Numbered from the stretch's first letter, positions 1 through 5,681 are shown. The stretch is DNA of 7,254 bases from Lutispora sp. (GCA_030834765.1 JAUQXG010000210.1:1-7254); one strand, 5' to 3'. Numbers and translations: made by a program. Notes: a model not told the origin generated them from the sequence alone.

Positions 1-258
1 GTACTTGCCGAAGGAAGATTGGTTAATCTAGCTGCAGGAGATGGGCATCCAGCAGAAATAATGGATACCAGCTTTGCGCTTCAAGCATTATCAGCGAAAT
101 ATATCAATGATAATGAAGGAAAGCTGGAAAATAAGGTTTATGATGTGCCTGATGAAATAGATAAGCAGGTAGCCTATATGAAGCTAAAAGGCCTTGGTAT
201 AAATATTGACAAATTGACGGAAGAACAAGAAAAATATTTAGAAGGATGGGGTGAGTAA
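1..258 (+). CDS. ahcY: Adenosylhomocysteinase (SAH hydrolase), C-terminal fragment
   Basis: This is the last 85 residues of S-adenosylhomocysteine hydrolase, a cytosolic NAD-dependent enzyme that splits SAH into adenosine and homocysteine and so relieves product inhibition of methyltransferases. The frame is open from the first base, so the gene begins upstream of the window. The stretch [20 protein letters not shown] matches the family's highly conserved block near the C-terminus, and it is followed by the typical VYDVPDEID and [12 protein letters not shown] motifs. The protein stops right after that. It lacks the Lys/Tyr-containing tail (the HYRY type of ending) that many bacterial and eukaryotic enzymes use to close the NAD site of a neighbouring subunit. 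This resembles the shorter archaeal and Thermotoga-like form (family knowledge, recalled). Its stop codon lies inside the start of the next gene, an 8-base overlap, so the two are probably translationally coupled. Identification is firm; substrate preference (SAH or S-inosylhomocysteine) is not decided by this fragment. Confidence 0.95.
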   Translation, partial: VLAEGRLVNLAAGDGHPAEIMDTSFALQALSAKYINDNEGKLENKVYDVPDEIDKQVAYMKLKGLGINIDKLTEEQEKYLEGWGE

Positions 259-1555
259 ACTGAGAATACTTCTAAAAGATGCTGATGTCATAACGGTGAA
301 TGGTAATAATGACTTGCTGAAAAAGAGTTGTATAGGTATAAGCGGTACAACCATAGATTATGTTGGTGACTATAATGCAGACTTGGAGGATAATTATCAT
401 ACAGTAATGAATTGCAGAGGCAAAATAGTTATGCCAGGTTTTATTAATGCCCATAATCATACTCCTATGAGCATACTAAGAAATTATGCAGATGATTTAA
501 AGCTTATGGACTGGCTTTTTAATAAAATATTTCCTATTGAAGATAAACTTACGCCAGAGGCTGTACATGCAGCTGCAAATCTAGCTATTTTAGAAATGCT
601 AAAGGGTGGTACTACTTGCTTTTCTGATATGTATTTTTTCATGGATAGGGTAGCGCAAGCAGTTGGAGATTCAGGTATAAGAGCAGTGTTATCAAGAGGC
701 CTTCAAGGAGAAAGTGGTGAAGAGGACTTAGATTATAGACTTCAGGAGAATATAGAATTTTATAAGAGCTATCATCATGCTTTTTCAGGCAGGATTCAGG
801 TGATGTTTGGACCTCATTCTGTTTATACTTGCTCCCTCCCTTATTTAAAAAAGGTAGCAAATAAAGCAGCTCAAATGAACGTGCCAGTTCAGATACATTT
901 ATCTGAAACAAAAGATGAAGTAAAAAACTGCATAGAGAAGTATGGTATTTCACCTATAAAGCTTGCTGATAGCGCTGGACTTTTAAATGAAAGAACCCTA
1001 GCTGCTCACTGTGTGGTTGTAGATGATGAAGATATTGAAATACTCTATAAGAGAAAGGTTAACGTAGTTCACAATCCTAGAAGCAATATGAAACTAGGCA
1101 GTGGAGTAGCTCCTATAGGTAAGCTTTTAGATAAAGGCATAAATATAGCATTGGGTACAGATGGAGCATCCAGCAATAATAATCTTGATATGCTTGGAGA
1201 AATGAGAATGGCTGCATATCTTCAGAAGGTATTTACAGAAGACCCTACTGCATTGCCAGTGGATCAAGTAATAAAAATGGCAACAGTGAATGGGGCCAAA
1301 GCTTTGAATATGCATGAGCTTGGAAAGATTGAACCAGGAATGAAAGCGGATATCATAATCATTGATACGGAAAAGGCCCATTATTACCCTAAATATAATG
1401 CAAAATCTTCGTTAGTTTATTCCAGTAACTCTGAAGATGTGGAAACTGTTATTATAGATGGAAGAATAATAATGAAGGATAAAGAAGTGTTGACAATGGA
1501 TGAAGAAAGAATTTTATTTGATGCCCAGGAGTGGGCGGAGAAATTGACTAAGTAG
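251..1555 (+). CDS. mtaD: 5-methylthioadenosine/S-adenosylhomocysteine deaminase (amidohydrolase)
   Basis: A 434-aa metal-dependent amidohydrolase of the MTA/SAH deaminase group, which deaminates SAH to S-inosylhomocysteine and MTA to methylthioinosine in the cytosol. Visible motifs, in order: the metal-binding HxH in PGFINAHNH (H68, H70) with the following DWL segment (W88), FGPHS (H189), HLSET (metal ligand H216 and E219), AAHC (H253), [13 protein letters not shown] (residues 273-285), and the catalytic Asp in [14 protein letters not shown] (D304). The C-terminal [15 protein letters not shown] block closes the composite beta-sandwich typical of the superfamily. Length is normal and no key residue is missing. 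The start is GTG at 251, preceded by AAGGA at 242-246, and it overlaps the ahcY stop by 8 bases. No other plausible start occurs before residue 53. Pairing with ahcY supports SAH as a real substrate. An alternative is another aromatic or guanine-type deaminase of the same superfamily, but the motif set fits MtaD best. Confidence 0.93.
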   Translation: MSKLRILLKDADVITVNGNNDLLKKSCIGISGTTIDYVGDYNADLEDNYHTVMNCRGKIVMPGFINAHNHTPMSILRNYADDLKLMDWLFNKIFPIEDKLTPEAVHAAANLAILEMLKGGTTCFSDMYFFMDRVAQAVGDSGIRAVLSRGLQGESGEEDLDYRLQENIEFYKSYHHAFSGRIQVMFGPHSVYTCSLPYLKKVANKAAQMNVPVQIHLSETKDEVKNCIEKYGISPIKLADSAGLLNERTLAAHCVVVDDEDIEILYKRKVNVVHNPRSNMKLGSGVAPIGKLLDKGINIALGTDGASSNNNLDMLGEMRMAAYLQKVFTEDPTALPVDQVIKMATVNGAKALNMHELGKIEPGMKADIIIIDTEKAHYYPKYNAKSSLVYSSNSEDVETVIIDGRIIMKDKEVLTMDEERILFDAQEWAEKLTK

Positions 1556-1562
1556 AAGTGTA

Positions 1563-1591
1563 AGTTGAAAAAGCGATGATTTTTTTCAATT
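1563..1591 (+). terminator. Weak AT-rich hairpin after mtaD (possible attenuator/terminator)
   Basis: TTGAAAAA at 1565-1572 is a perfect inverted match to TTTTTCAA at 1582-1589 and can be extended outward by a G-U and an A-U pair. The loop is nine bases. The descending arm and downstream bases are T-rich. The stem has almost no GC pairs, so it would at best terminate partially, and read-through into the signal peptidase gene is likely. Confidence 0.3.
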
Positions 1592-1598
1592 CTATTTT

Positions 1599-1613
1599 AT
1601 GCAGCAACTGCAT
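1599..1613. repeat. Short palindrome in the leader of the signal peptidase gene
   Basis: ATGCAG-CAA-CTGCAT is a perfect 6-bp inverted repeat with a three-base centre, about 30 bases upstream of the chosen start at 1644. No T-tract follows, so it is not a terminator. It could be an operator half-site pair or an mRNA hairpin; nothing in the sequence decides which. Confidence 0.35.
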
Positions 1614-1630
1614 GATACGCAGAAGATGCG

Positions 1631-1638
1631 GGAAGAGG
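1631..1638 (+). promoter_or_regulatory. Ribosome binding site fixing the signal peptidase start
   Basis: GGAAGAGG lies five bases before ATG 1644. The upstream in-frame ATG at 1599 has only T-rich sequence ahead of it and would put this site inside the coding region, so 1644 is the better start. Confidence 0.7.
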
Positions 1639-1643
1639 TTAAT

Positions 1644-2189
1644 ATGAGTGAATTAAAAAAAGAAATTTTTGAATGGATAAAAACAATAATAGCAGCTTTT
1701 GCCCTTGCATTTGTCATAAATATATTTGGTGGAATAGCGGTCGTAGATGGTCAGTCAATGAATCCTACTTTACACAATAAAGATATGCTTATATTAGATA
1801 AAATCTCATATAAGATGCATTCGCCCAATAGAGGTGATGTTGTAGCTTTTAAAACTGACCTTGAATTTCCCCAAGGTATATGGAAAGACATGGGCATGAA
1901 GAAAAACCTGGTAAAAAGGGTAATAGGACTTCCAGGTGATGAAGTAAAGGTGAAAGATGGCGAAGTATATATAAATGGACAAAAACAAGAGGAGGATTAT
2001 ATTGCTGATGGTATTACAGATGGAGAAATAGATACCATCGTGCCAGAGGGACACATATTTGTTATGGGGGATAATCGGCTATTTAGCAATGATAGTCGAA
2101 GAGAAGCAGTAGGCTTTGTAAAAATTGATAGTATTATTGGTAGAATTACTATGAGGCTGTTTCCCTTTCGTGATATAGGCCATATATAA
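1644..2189 (+). CDS. lepB: Signal peptidase I (S26 family)
   Basis: A 181-aa type I signal peptidase, the membrane serine protease that removes signal peptides from exported proteins on the outer face of the cytoplasmic membrane. One N-terminal transmembrane helix (about residues 11-33) anchors it. The nucleophile is S38 in DGQSMNPTL, the general-base lysine is K91 in KRVIGLPGD, and the conserved box GDNRLFSNDSR spans 142-152. The size and single anchor match the Gram-positive Sip type rather than the longer Gram-negative LepB. Both catalytic residues are present, so it should be active. The start at 1644 is chosen for its Shine-Dalgarno; the reading frame is open to ATG 1599 but those 15 residues have no family-like features. 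It sits 88 bases after mtaD and 19 bases before the next gene, with which it is probably co-transcribed. Exported proteins encoded further along the window (the GH18 enzyme and the repeat protein) are potential substrates, though this is only inference. Confidence 0.93.
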   Translation: MSELKKEIFEWIKTIIAAFALAFVINIFGGIAVVDGQSMNPTLHNKDMLILDKISYKMHSPNRGDVVAFKTDLEFPQGIWKDMGMKKNLVKRVIGLPGDEVKVKDGEVYINGQKQEEDYIADGITDGEIDTIVPEGHIFVMGDNRLFSNDSRREAVGFVKIDSIIGRITMRLFPFRDIGHI

Positions 2190-2208
2190 AGAAAGGTGGG
2201 GGAGAAGA

Positions 2209-2619
2209 ATGAAATTAAGTGAATTATTAAAACAAGGATATGGGGAGGATTTAGATCTAAACTGTGCGGAAAAAATATTATATGCATCCAATGAAGTATA
2301 TGATCTTGGTTTGGATCATGCATCATTGAAAATGTCCGCAGGATTTGGCGGAGGTATTGGAATGGAAAGTGTATGCGGAGCTTTGACAGGAGGGGTAATG
2401 GTACTAGGAACATTATTCATTGTAAATAGAGCCCATGAGAGTGATCGAGTTAAGCTTTTGACAAGAGAATTTTTTGAAAGTTATGAGAGTGAGATGGGAA
2501 GTACGGTATGTAAACCTTTGAAGGATATGCATAGGACGGAAGAACTAAAATGCAGCAATATAATAGTTAAGGCATCTAAAATATTAGAAGCAATCATCGA
2601 TAGAGAATTAAGCGTTTAA
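2209..2619 (+). CDS. C_GCAxxG_C_C family putative redox protein
   Basis: A 136-aa soluble protein with the four invariant cysteines of the C_GCAxxG_C_C family: C19 (NCAEKIL), C56 in the hallmark CGAxxG motif (CGALTGG), C101 (TVCKPL) and C115 (KCSNII). Glycine-rich GFGGGIGMES precedes the motif, and the C-terminal half is helical. Family members are about 140 residues and are presumed redox-active or metal-binding because of the spaced cysteines; a biochemical role has not, to my knowledge, been established. There is no signal peptide and no clear membrane segment, so it should be cytosolic. A strong Shine-Dalgarno (AAAGGTGGGGGAG, 2192-2204) precedes ATG 2209. It is the last gene of its transcription unit and is followed directly by a terminator. 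Placement after signal peptidase does not suggest an obvious shared function. Confidence 0.85.
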   Translation: MKLSELLKQGYGEDLDLNCAEKILYASNEVYDLGLDHASLKMSAGFGGGIGMESVCGALTGGVMVLGTLFIVNRAHESDRVKLLTREFFESYESEMGSTVCKPLKDMHRTEELKCSNIIVKASKILEAIIDRELSV

Positions 2620-2621
2620 AG

Positions 2622-2649
2622 AAATCCTCATGGGAACATGAGGATTTTT
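2622..2649 (+). terminator. Rho-independent terminator after the four-cysteine gene
   Basis: A perfect 11-bp stem, AAATCCTCATG (2622-2632) and CATGAGGATTT (2637-2647), closes a GGAA tetraloop and runs into a T-tract. It starts three bases after the stop codon and separates the first gene block from the coat-like gene. Confidence 0.92.
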
Positions 2650-2663
2650 AATTTGTACTTGCA

Positions 2664-2690
2664 ACTGAATCAAGTAGTTTACATATATTA
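2664..2690 (+). promoter_or_regulatory. Sporulation-type promoter (SigK/SigE-like) for the Met-rich protein
   Basis: CATATATTA at 2682-2690 fits the CATAnnnTA -10 shared by the mother-cell sigma factors SigE and SigK exactly. An AC dinucleotide at 2664-2665, 16 bases upstream, fits the minimal SigK -35. The resulting leader would be roughly 25 bases. The core TAGTTTACATA (2675-2685) recurs at 3555-3565 before the GH18 gene, which supports it as a real element. A SigA reading (TTGCAA 2659-2664, TATATT 2684-2689, 19-base spacer) is a weaker alternative. Confidence 0.6.
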
Positions 2691-2710
2691 TGATTGACTA
2701 TGTAAAAATT

Positions 2711-2717
2711 AGGGGGT
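2711..2717 (+). promoter_or_regulatory. Ribosome binding site fixing the Met-rich protein start
   Basis: AGGGGGT lies five bases before ATG 2723. The frame is open to ATG 2690, but that codon overlaps the proposed -10 element and has no Shine-Dalgarno, so 2723 is preferred. Confidence 0.8.
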
Positions 2718-2722
2718 TAATC

Positions 2723-3481
2723 ATGGATAATAGAATGAATTACTGTCCAATGATGCATATGTATGGAAATCAAATGCCATGCAATATGCAGTCGCCAATG
2801 ATGCAAATGCCAGAGGAGAATATGCCAAATGCACAGATGCCGATATCAAATATGCCAAATACACAGATGCCAATAATGAATATGCCAAATGCGCAGATGC
2901 CAATATCGAATATGCCAAATGCACAGATGCCAATATCGAATATGCCAAATGCACAGATGCCAATATCGAATATGCCAAATGCACAGATGCCAATAATGAG
3001 TATGCCAAATGCACAGATGCCAATATCGAATATGCCAAATGCACAGATGCCAATAATGAATATGCCAAATAATCAGATGCCTATGATGGAAATGGAAGAT
3101 GACGAGCTGGAGATGGACATAATGGAGATGTATCCAGATAATTGCAAAAAGATGATGCCATATGTCACCAAGGAAATAGACAAAATGGAAAAGAAAGATG
3201 AAATGCTTTATGATAAATATATGGATAAAAATATGGTAGAACAAATTACAGATAAAGTTTATGATGAAATGAAAAAAGAAATGCCTGAGCTGGCAGAAGA
3301 AAATGAAACATTACCAGTAGCAAATATTGCTCAATTCGGAAGAAGAAGAAACTTTGGAAGAGATTTGTTTCAGATTCTATTTTTAAACGAATTGTTCAGA
3401 AGAGGAAGAAGAAGACGCAGAAGAAATGATTTTTACAATTATCCACCCTACTATAATCCCTATAGCCCATTTAATTATTAA
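2723..3481 (+). CDS. Met-Pro pentapeptide-repeat protein, putative spore coat/surface protein
   Basis: A 252-aa protein I cannot assign to a characterised function. Residues 1-28 are Met-rich with C8 and C20. Residues 29-123 are an uninterrupted run of 19 Met-Pro-x-x-x pentapeptides, mostly alternating MPNAQ and MPISN or MPIMN. Residues 124-140 are acidic (EMEDDELEMDIMEMYPDN). Residues 141-207 are charged and probably helical (C141, MMPYVTKEIDKM, MVEQITDKVYDEM). The tail has an FGRRRNFGRDLFQILFLNELF segment, an Arg cluster RRGRRRRRR (226-234) and a Tyr/Pro-rich end YPPYYNPYSPFNY. There is no signal peptide. This acidic/helical block followed by an Arg cluster and a Tyr-Pro end resembles small clostridial spore-coat-like proteins as I recall them. 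Assignment to the coat rests mainly on composition and on the sporulation-type promoter at 2664-2690. It is a single-gene unit with its own terminator. Alternatives are a metal-binding (Met-rich) or oxidant-scavenging structural protein. Confidence 0.85.
   Translation: MDNRMNYCPMMHMYGNQMPCNMQSPMMQMPEENMPNAQMPISNMPNTQMPIMNMPNAQMPISNMPNAQMPISNMPNAQMPISNMPNAQMPIMSMPNAQMPISNMPNAQMPIMNMPNNQMPMMEMEDDELEMDIMEMYPDNCKKMMPYVTKEIDKMEKKDEMLYDKYMDKNMVEQITDKVYDEMKKEMPELAEENETLPVANIAQFGRRRNFGRDLFQILFLNELFRRGRRRRRRNDFYNYPPYYNPYSPFNY
2819..3088 (+). repeat. Nine tandem 30-bp in-frame repeats
   Basis: Nine units of exactly 30 bp starting at 2819, 2849, 2879, 2909, 2939, 2969, 2999, 3029 and 3059 encode the decapeptide NMPNAQMPIS and variants. 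Units 4 and 5 are identical to each other, as are units 6 and 8. Units 5-6 and 7-8 form a 60-bp block differing by one base (AAT to AGT). Most variation is the final codon (TCG or ATG); unit 9 is the most diverged. Near-identity at silent positions shows recent expansion by slippage or unequal recombination. Confidence 0.95.
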
Positions 3482-3495
3482 TATATACAACTTTC

Positions 3496-3534
3496 AAAAA
3501 GATGCTAGTATCCTTCGGTACCAGCATTTTTTTT
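3496..3534 (+). terminator. Rho-independent terminator after the Met-rich gene
   Basis: ATGCT (3502-3506) pairs with AGCAT (3523-3527). The inner GTA/TAC and CC/GG pairs form around a small loop after one A-C mismatch and a bulged T. The A-run before the stem pairs with the eight-T tract at 3527-3534. It begins 15 bases after the stop codon. Confidence 0.85.
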
Positions 3535-3544
3535 GTTAAAAATT

Positions 3545-3570
3545 ACTTCTAACTTAGTTTACATAAAGTA
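3545..3570 (+). promoter_or_regulatory. Sporulation-type promoter (SigK/SigE-like) for the GH18 operon
   Basis: CATAAAGTA at 3562-3570 is an exact CATAnnnTA -10, with AC at 3545-3546 fifteen bases upstream. The 11-mer TAGTTTACATA (3555-3565) is identical to that before the Met-rich gene, and TATG follows after three bases in both. The distance from CATA to the start codon is 47 bases here against 41 there. Confidence 0.6.
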
Positions 3571-3599
3571 TGTTATATTATACATAATAAGAGAAAGTG

Positions 3600-3604
3600 A
3601 GGGG
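3600..3604 (+). promoter_or_regulatory. Ribosome binding site fixing the GH18 start
   Basis: AGGGG lies four bases before ATG 3609. The GTG at 3597 in the same frame overlaps this site and has no site of its own. Confidence 0.75.
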
Positions 3605-3608
3605 AACC

Positions 3609-4802
3609 ATGGAAAATTCAAAGAAATATTTCATTTCATTTATTATTGCTGCTATTATATTTACTATTTTTAATATAGTTTTTGCAGACAAGCAGGCTGT
3701 TAACAAAGCAACAACTTTAAGCACGATAAAAGCAGCTTTTGAATTTAGTAAAGACTATGGAAGTTATAAAATTAAATCTAATAATGCTGAGCTTTTTAGT
3801 AAACTAATAAAGTTAAAAGCAATAGAAATGAAATCAAATAAAACATTTAATATGGTATTGGGTTTTGCAACCTATTATTACGATGGAGATAAAAGTTCAT
3901 ATAATTCCCTTGTGAAAAATCATGCTATGATTGATATTGTAGTTACCCATACCTACGAAACAGATGAAAAAGGTAATATTAATTTGATTGCACCAATTAC
4001 AAAAGCACCTATTGAATATATGAATTTTGCCAATAAAAACGGTATTAAGCCATTAGCCATGGTTTCCAATAATTTTAATGGAGATATTGCAAAGCAACTT
4101 TTGGAAAGTCAAAATAATAGAAAAAACGCTATAAAGAATATAACAAAGTTATTGAAGCAGTATAATTATGCTGGAGTAAATATTGATTTTGAAGGCTTGT
4201 ATTATTATAATAGAAAAAATTATAGTGATTTTATAAAAGAATTATATGAAACTTTGCATTCTCAAGGATTGCTTTTGACAATTTCAATTCCTGCAAAAAC
4301 AATGGACAAGTTAACTGATTCATGGAGCGGAGCCTTTGATTATAAAGAATTGGCAAAGTATGCAGATAAGATTATGATAATGAGCTATGACGAGCATTAT
4401 CCAGGAGGAAAGCCAGGTCCAGTAGCTTCCTATGAATGGGTGAGAAAGGTTGCAGCGTATGCAGTAACTGTCATACCTAGAGAAAAAATTATGCTTGGCA
4501 CAGCAAGTTATGGATATGATTGGAGCAGCGGGACTACGAAAGCTTATGGAATAAATGCAATAAATAATCTTGCATCGAAGTATTCTGAAAAAATAATATG
4601 GGATAGTGTTTCGAAAACACCATATTTCAACTATAAAGATGAGGCTGGAATCAATCATGAAGTTTGGTTTGAAAATGAGAGAAGTCTCGGATATAAGCTA
4701 GATATCGTAAATGATTATGGACTATCAGGAATAGGTATTTGGAGATTGGGACTTGAAAATGATCAGTATTGGAATACAATAAGAAGTAAGATGTTAAAAT
4801 AA
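3609..4802 (+). CDS. GH18 spore-type peptidoglycan glycosidase (SleL/CFLE-like)
   Basis: A 397-aa exported glycoside hydrolase family 18 protein of the group that includes spore cortex-fragment-lytic N-acetylglucosaminidases (SleL/YaaH type). These cleave the peptidoglycan sugar chain in the spore envelope. Residues 1-26 form a signal peptide or membrane anchor (KK then a long hydrophobic run ending near VFA). The TIM barrel runs from about residue 81 (NMVLGFATYY) to the end. The catalytic strand reads YAGVNIDFEGL: E195 is the general acid and D193 the neighbouring Asp, while the two earlier Asp positions of the classical DxxDxDxE are A188 and an Asn-type N191. The spore subfamily signature MSYDEHYPGGKPGPVASYEWV (first residue M258) follows, then ASYGYDW (299-305), and GLSGIGIWRLG near the C-terminus. 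No LysM repeats are present, unlike many SleL proteins, so wall targeting must come from elsewhere. It lies under a promoter matching that of the coat-like gene and is followed after 22 bases by an uncharacterised gene. Confidence 0.9.
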   Translation: MENSKKYFISFIIAAIIFTIFNIVFADKQAVNKATTLSTIKAAFEFSKDYGSYKIKSNNAELFSKLIKLKAIEMKSNKTFNMVLGFATYYYDGDKSSYNSLVKNHAMIDIVVTHTYETDEKGNINLIAPITKAPIEYMNFANKNGIKPLAMVSNNFNGDIAKQLLESQNNRKNAIKNITKLLKQYNYAGVNIDFEGLYYYNRKNYSDFIKELYETLHSQGLLLTISIPAKTMDKLTDSWSGAFDYKELAKYADKIMIMSYDEHYPGGKPGPVASYEWVRKVAAYAVTVIPREKIMLGTASYGYDWSSGTTKAYGINAINNLASKYSEKIIWDSVSKTPYFNYKDEAGINHEVWFENERSLGYKLDIVNDYGLSGIGIWRLGLENDQYWNTIRSKMLK

Positions 4803-4809
4803 GAGCAAT

Positions 4810-4824
4810 GGGGTACAAAAGAGG
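4810..4824 (+). promoter_or_regulatory. Unusual ribosome binding region before the nuclease-like gene
   Basis: GAGG (4821-4824) directly abuts ATG 4825, which leaves no spacer; the next candidate, GGGG at 4810-4813, is 11 bases away. No other in-frame start codon exists between the upstream stop at 4795 and the conserved part of the protein, so 4825 must be used. Translation may be weak or coupled to the GH18 gene. Confidence 0.5.
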
Positions 4825-5502
4825 ATGAATATAGGAACACATAATGAAAGCTCACTGCATTCAGATATTAAAAGATGGTATTTTAAATCAGGAGATATGA
4901 TAGAAGAAAAGCATGAAGGCTCAATCATTGATATAAAAAGAGGCGAAACGCTGATAGAGATTCAGACTAAGAACTTTTATGCCATATCTAAAAAATTAAG
5001 AAGTCTTTTAAGGTCTAATAAGGTTATTCTAGTGCACCCTATAGCGGTAGAAAAGTTTATATTAAAAGTCTCAGATAAAGGCGAAGTGCTCAATCGAAGA
5101 AAATCAAATAAAAAAGGTAAAATTGAAGATTTATTTACTGAGCTTATGAGAGCGCCAGACATCATGTGCATGGAAAATTTGACATTAGAAATTTTGATGA
5201 TTAAAGCAGAAGAAATAAGGTGTGATGACGGCAAAGGGAGCTGGAGAAGAAAAGGTGTAAGCATTGTGGATAGAAGATTAGTTGAAGTAATTTCATCTCA
5301 TCAATTTCATAATAAGTATGATTTGATGAACCTGCTTCCAAAGGATATGAATCAACTATTTACCAATAAAGAACTTGCAAGATCCATGAAAATAAATGGA
5401 TCAAAAGCTTCAAAAATAACATATTGTTTTAGAAAAATGGGACTTATGGAAGAGGCAGGGAAAAGAGGCCGAGAGCTTTTGTTTCAACTAAGTCAAATAT
5501 AA
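4825..5502 (+). CDS. Uncharacterised protein, PD-(D/E)xK-like N-terminus plus winged-helix-like C-terminus
   Basis: A 225-aa soluble protein with no firm functional name. It resembles a conserved hypothetical family that I recall from Firmicutes and other Gram-positive or Chloroflexi genomes, starting ESSLH..IK and containing DIKRGETLIEIQTKNF, ILVHPIAVEKFIL, and GSWRRKGVSIVDRRLVEV. Residues 8-49 have the order expected of a restriction-endonuclease fold core: a Glu in an opening helix (E8), D36 on a strand, then E45-x-Q47 on the next strand (IEIQTK). The ExQ form in place of ExK is also known in some nucleases of this superfamily. Residues about 162-225 (TNKELARSMKINGSKASKITYCFRKMGLMEEAGKRGRELLF) look like a winged helix. 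A DNA-acting role is therefore inferred, not shown. It has no signal peptide and follows the exported GH18 enzyme by 22 bases, before a terminator, so they are probably co-transcribed. Confidence 0.8.
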   Translation: MNIGTHNESSLHSDIKRWYFKSGDMIEEKHEGSIIDIKRGETLIEIQTKNFYAISKKLRSLLRSNKVILVHPIAVEKFILKVSDKGEVLNRRKSNKKGKIEDLFTELMRAPDIMCMENLTLEILMIKAEEIRCDDGKGSWRRKGVSIVDRRLVEVISSHQFHNKYDLMNLLPKDMNQLFTNKELARSMKINGSKASKITYCFRKMGLMEEAGKRGRELLFQLSQI

Positions 5503-5559
5503 AATTGATAATCAAGATTATTAAAAGTAAATATTATTTTAGCAGAATAAAACCAATGG

Positions 5560-5604
5560 AAAGGCTGAGGAATACTTTTATTTATAGTATTACCTCAGCT
5601 TTTT
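5560..5604 (+). terminator. Rho-independent terminator after the nuclease-like gene
   Basis: AAAGGCTGAGGAATACT (5560-5576) pairs with AGTATTACCTCAGCTTT (5586-5602) with one bulged T and one G-U pair. The nine-base loop is AT-rich, and the stem runs into a T-tract. It lies 57 bases after the stop codon. The intervening 5503-5559 holds nothing recognisable. Confidence 0.9.
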
Positions 5605-5663
5605 ATAATTTGTATATATATTAAACTTATGTTACTTATATTTTTAATATGGTTGATTCATCC

Positions 5664-5681
5664 TGCCACAAATTTGCCACA
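5664..5681. repeat. Direct repeat TGCCACA overlapping a -35 box
   Basis: TGCCACA occurs at 5664-5670 and again at 5675-5681, one helical turn apart (11 bases). The second copy covers the proposed -35 TTGCCA. The arrangement could be a regulator binding site, but two short copies may also be chance. Confidence 0.4.

Noticed and set aside
1..250. SAH or SAM riboswitch for the methyl-cycle genes
   Set aside because: The region is coding throughout; any leader of this operon lies upstream of the window.
19..258. A separate 79-aa gene starting at TTG 19
   Set aside because: The frame is open to base 1 and residues before it (VLAEGR) belong to the conserved SAH hydrolase block, so this is the tail of a larger gene.
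639..953. 104-aa minus-strand frame inside mtaD
   Set aside because: It is opposite to conserved amidohydrolase coding sequence and has no initiation signal or recognisable motif.
1599..1643. Fifteen-residue N-terminal extension of the signal peptidase
   Set aside because: There is no ribosome binding site before ATG 1599, and a good one sits before ATG 1644.
1997..2413. 138-aa minus-strand frame over the signal peptidase and four-cysteine genes
   Set aside because: It is antisense to two well-identified genes, crosses their boundary, has no ribosome binding site, and has no family-like motif.
2819..3088. 30-bp direct repeats as a CRISPR array
   Set aside because: The repeats are contiguous with no spacers, keep the reading frame, and sit inside a gene with its own ribosome binding site and terminator.
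2721..3244. Long open frames in the other frames and on the minus strand across the repeat
   Set aside because: A 30-bp repeat keeps any stop-free frame open, so these are by-products of the repeat. They have no ribosome binding sites and break down outside it.
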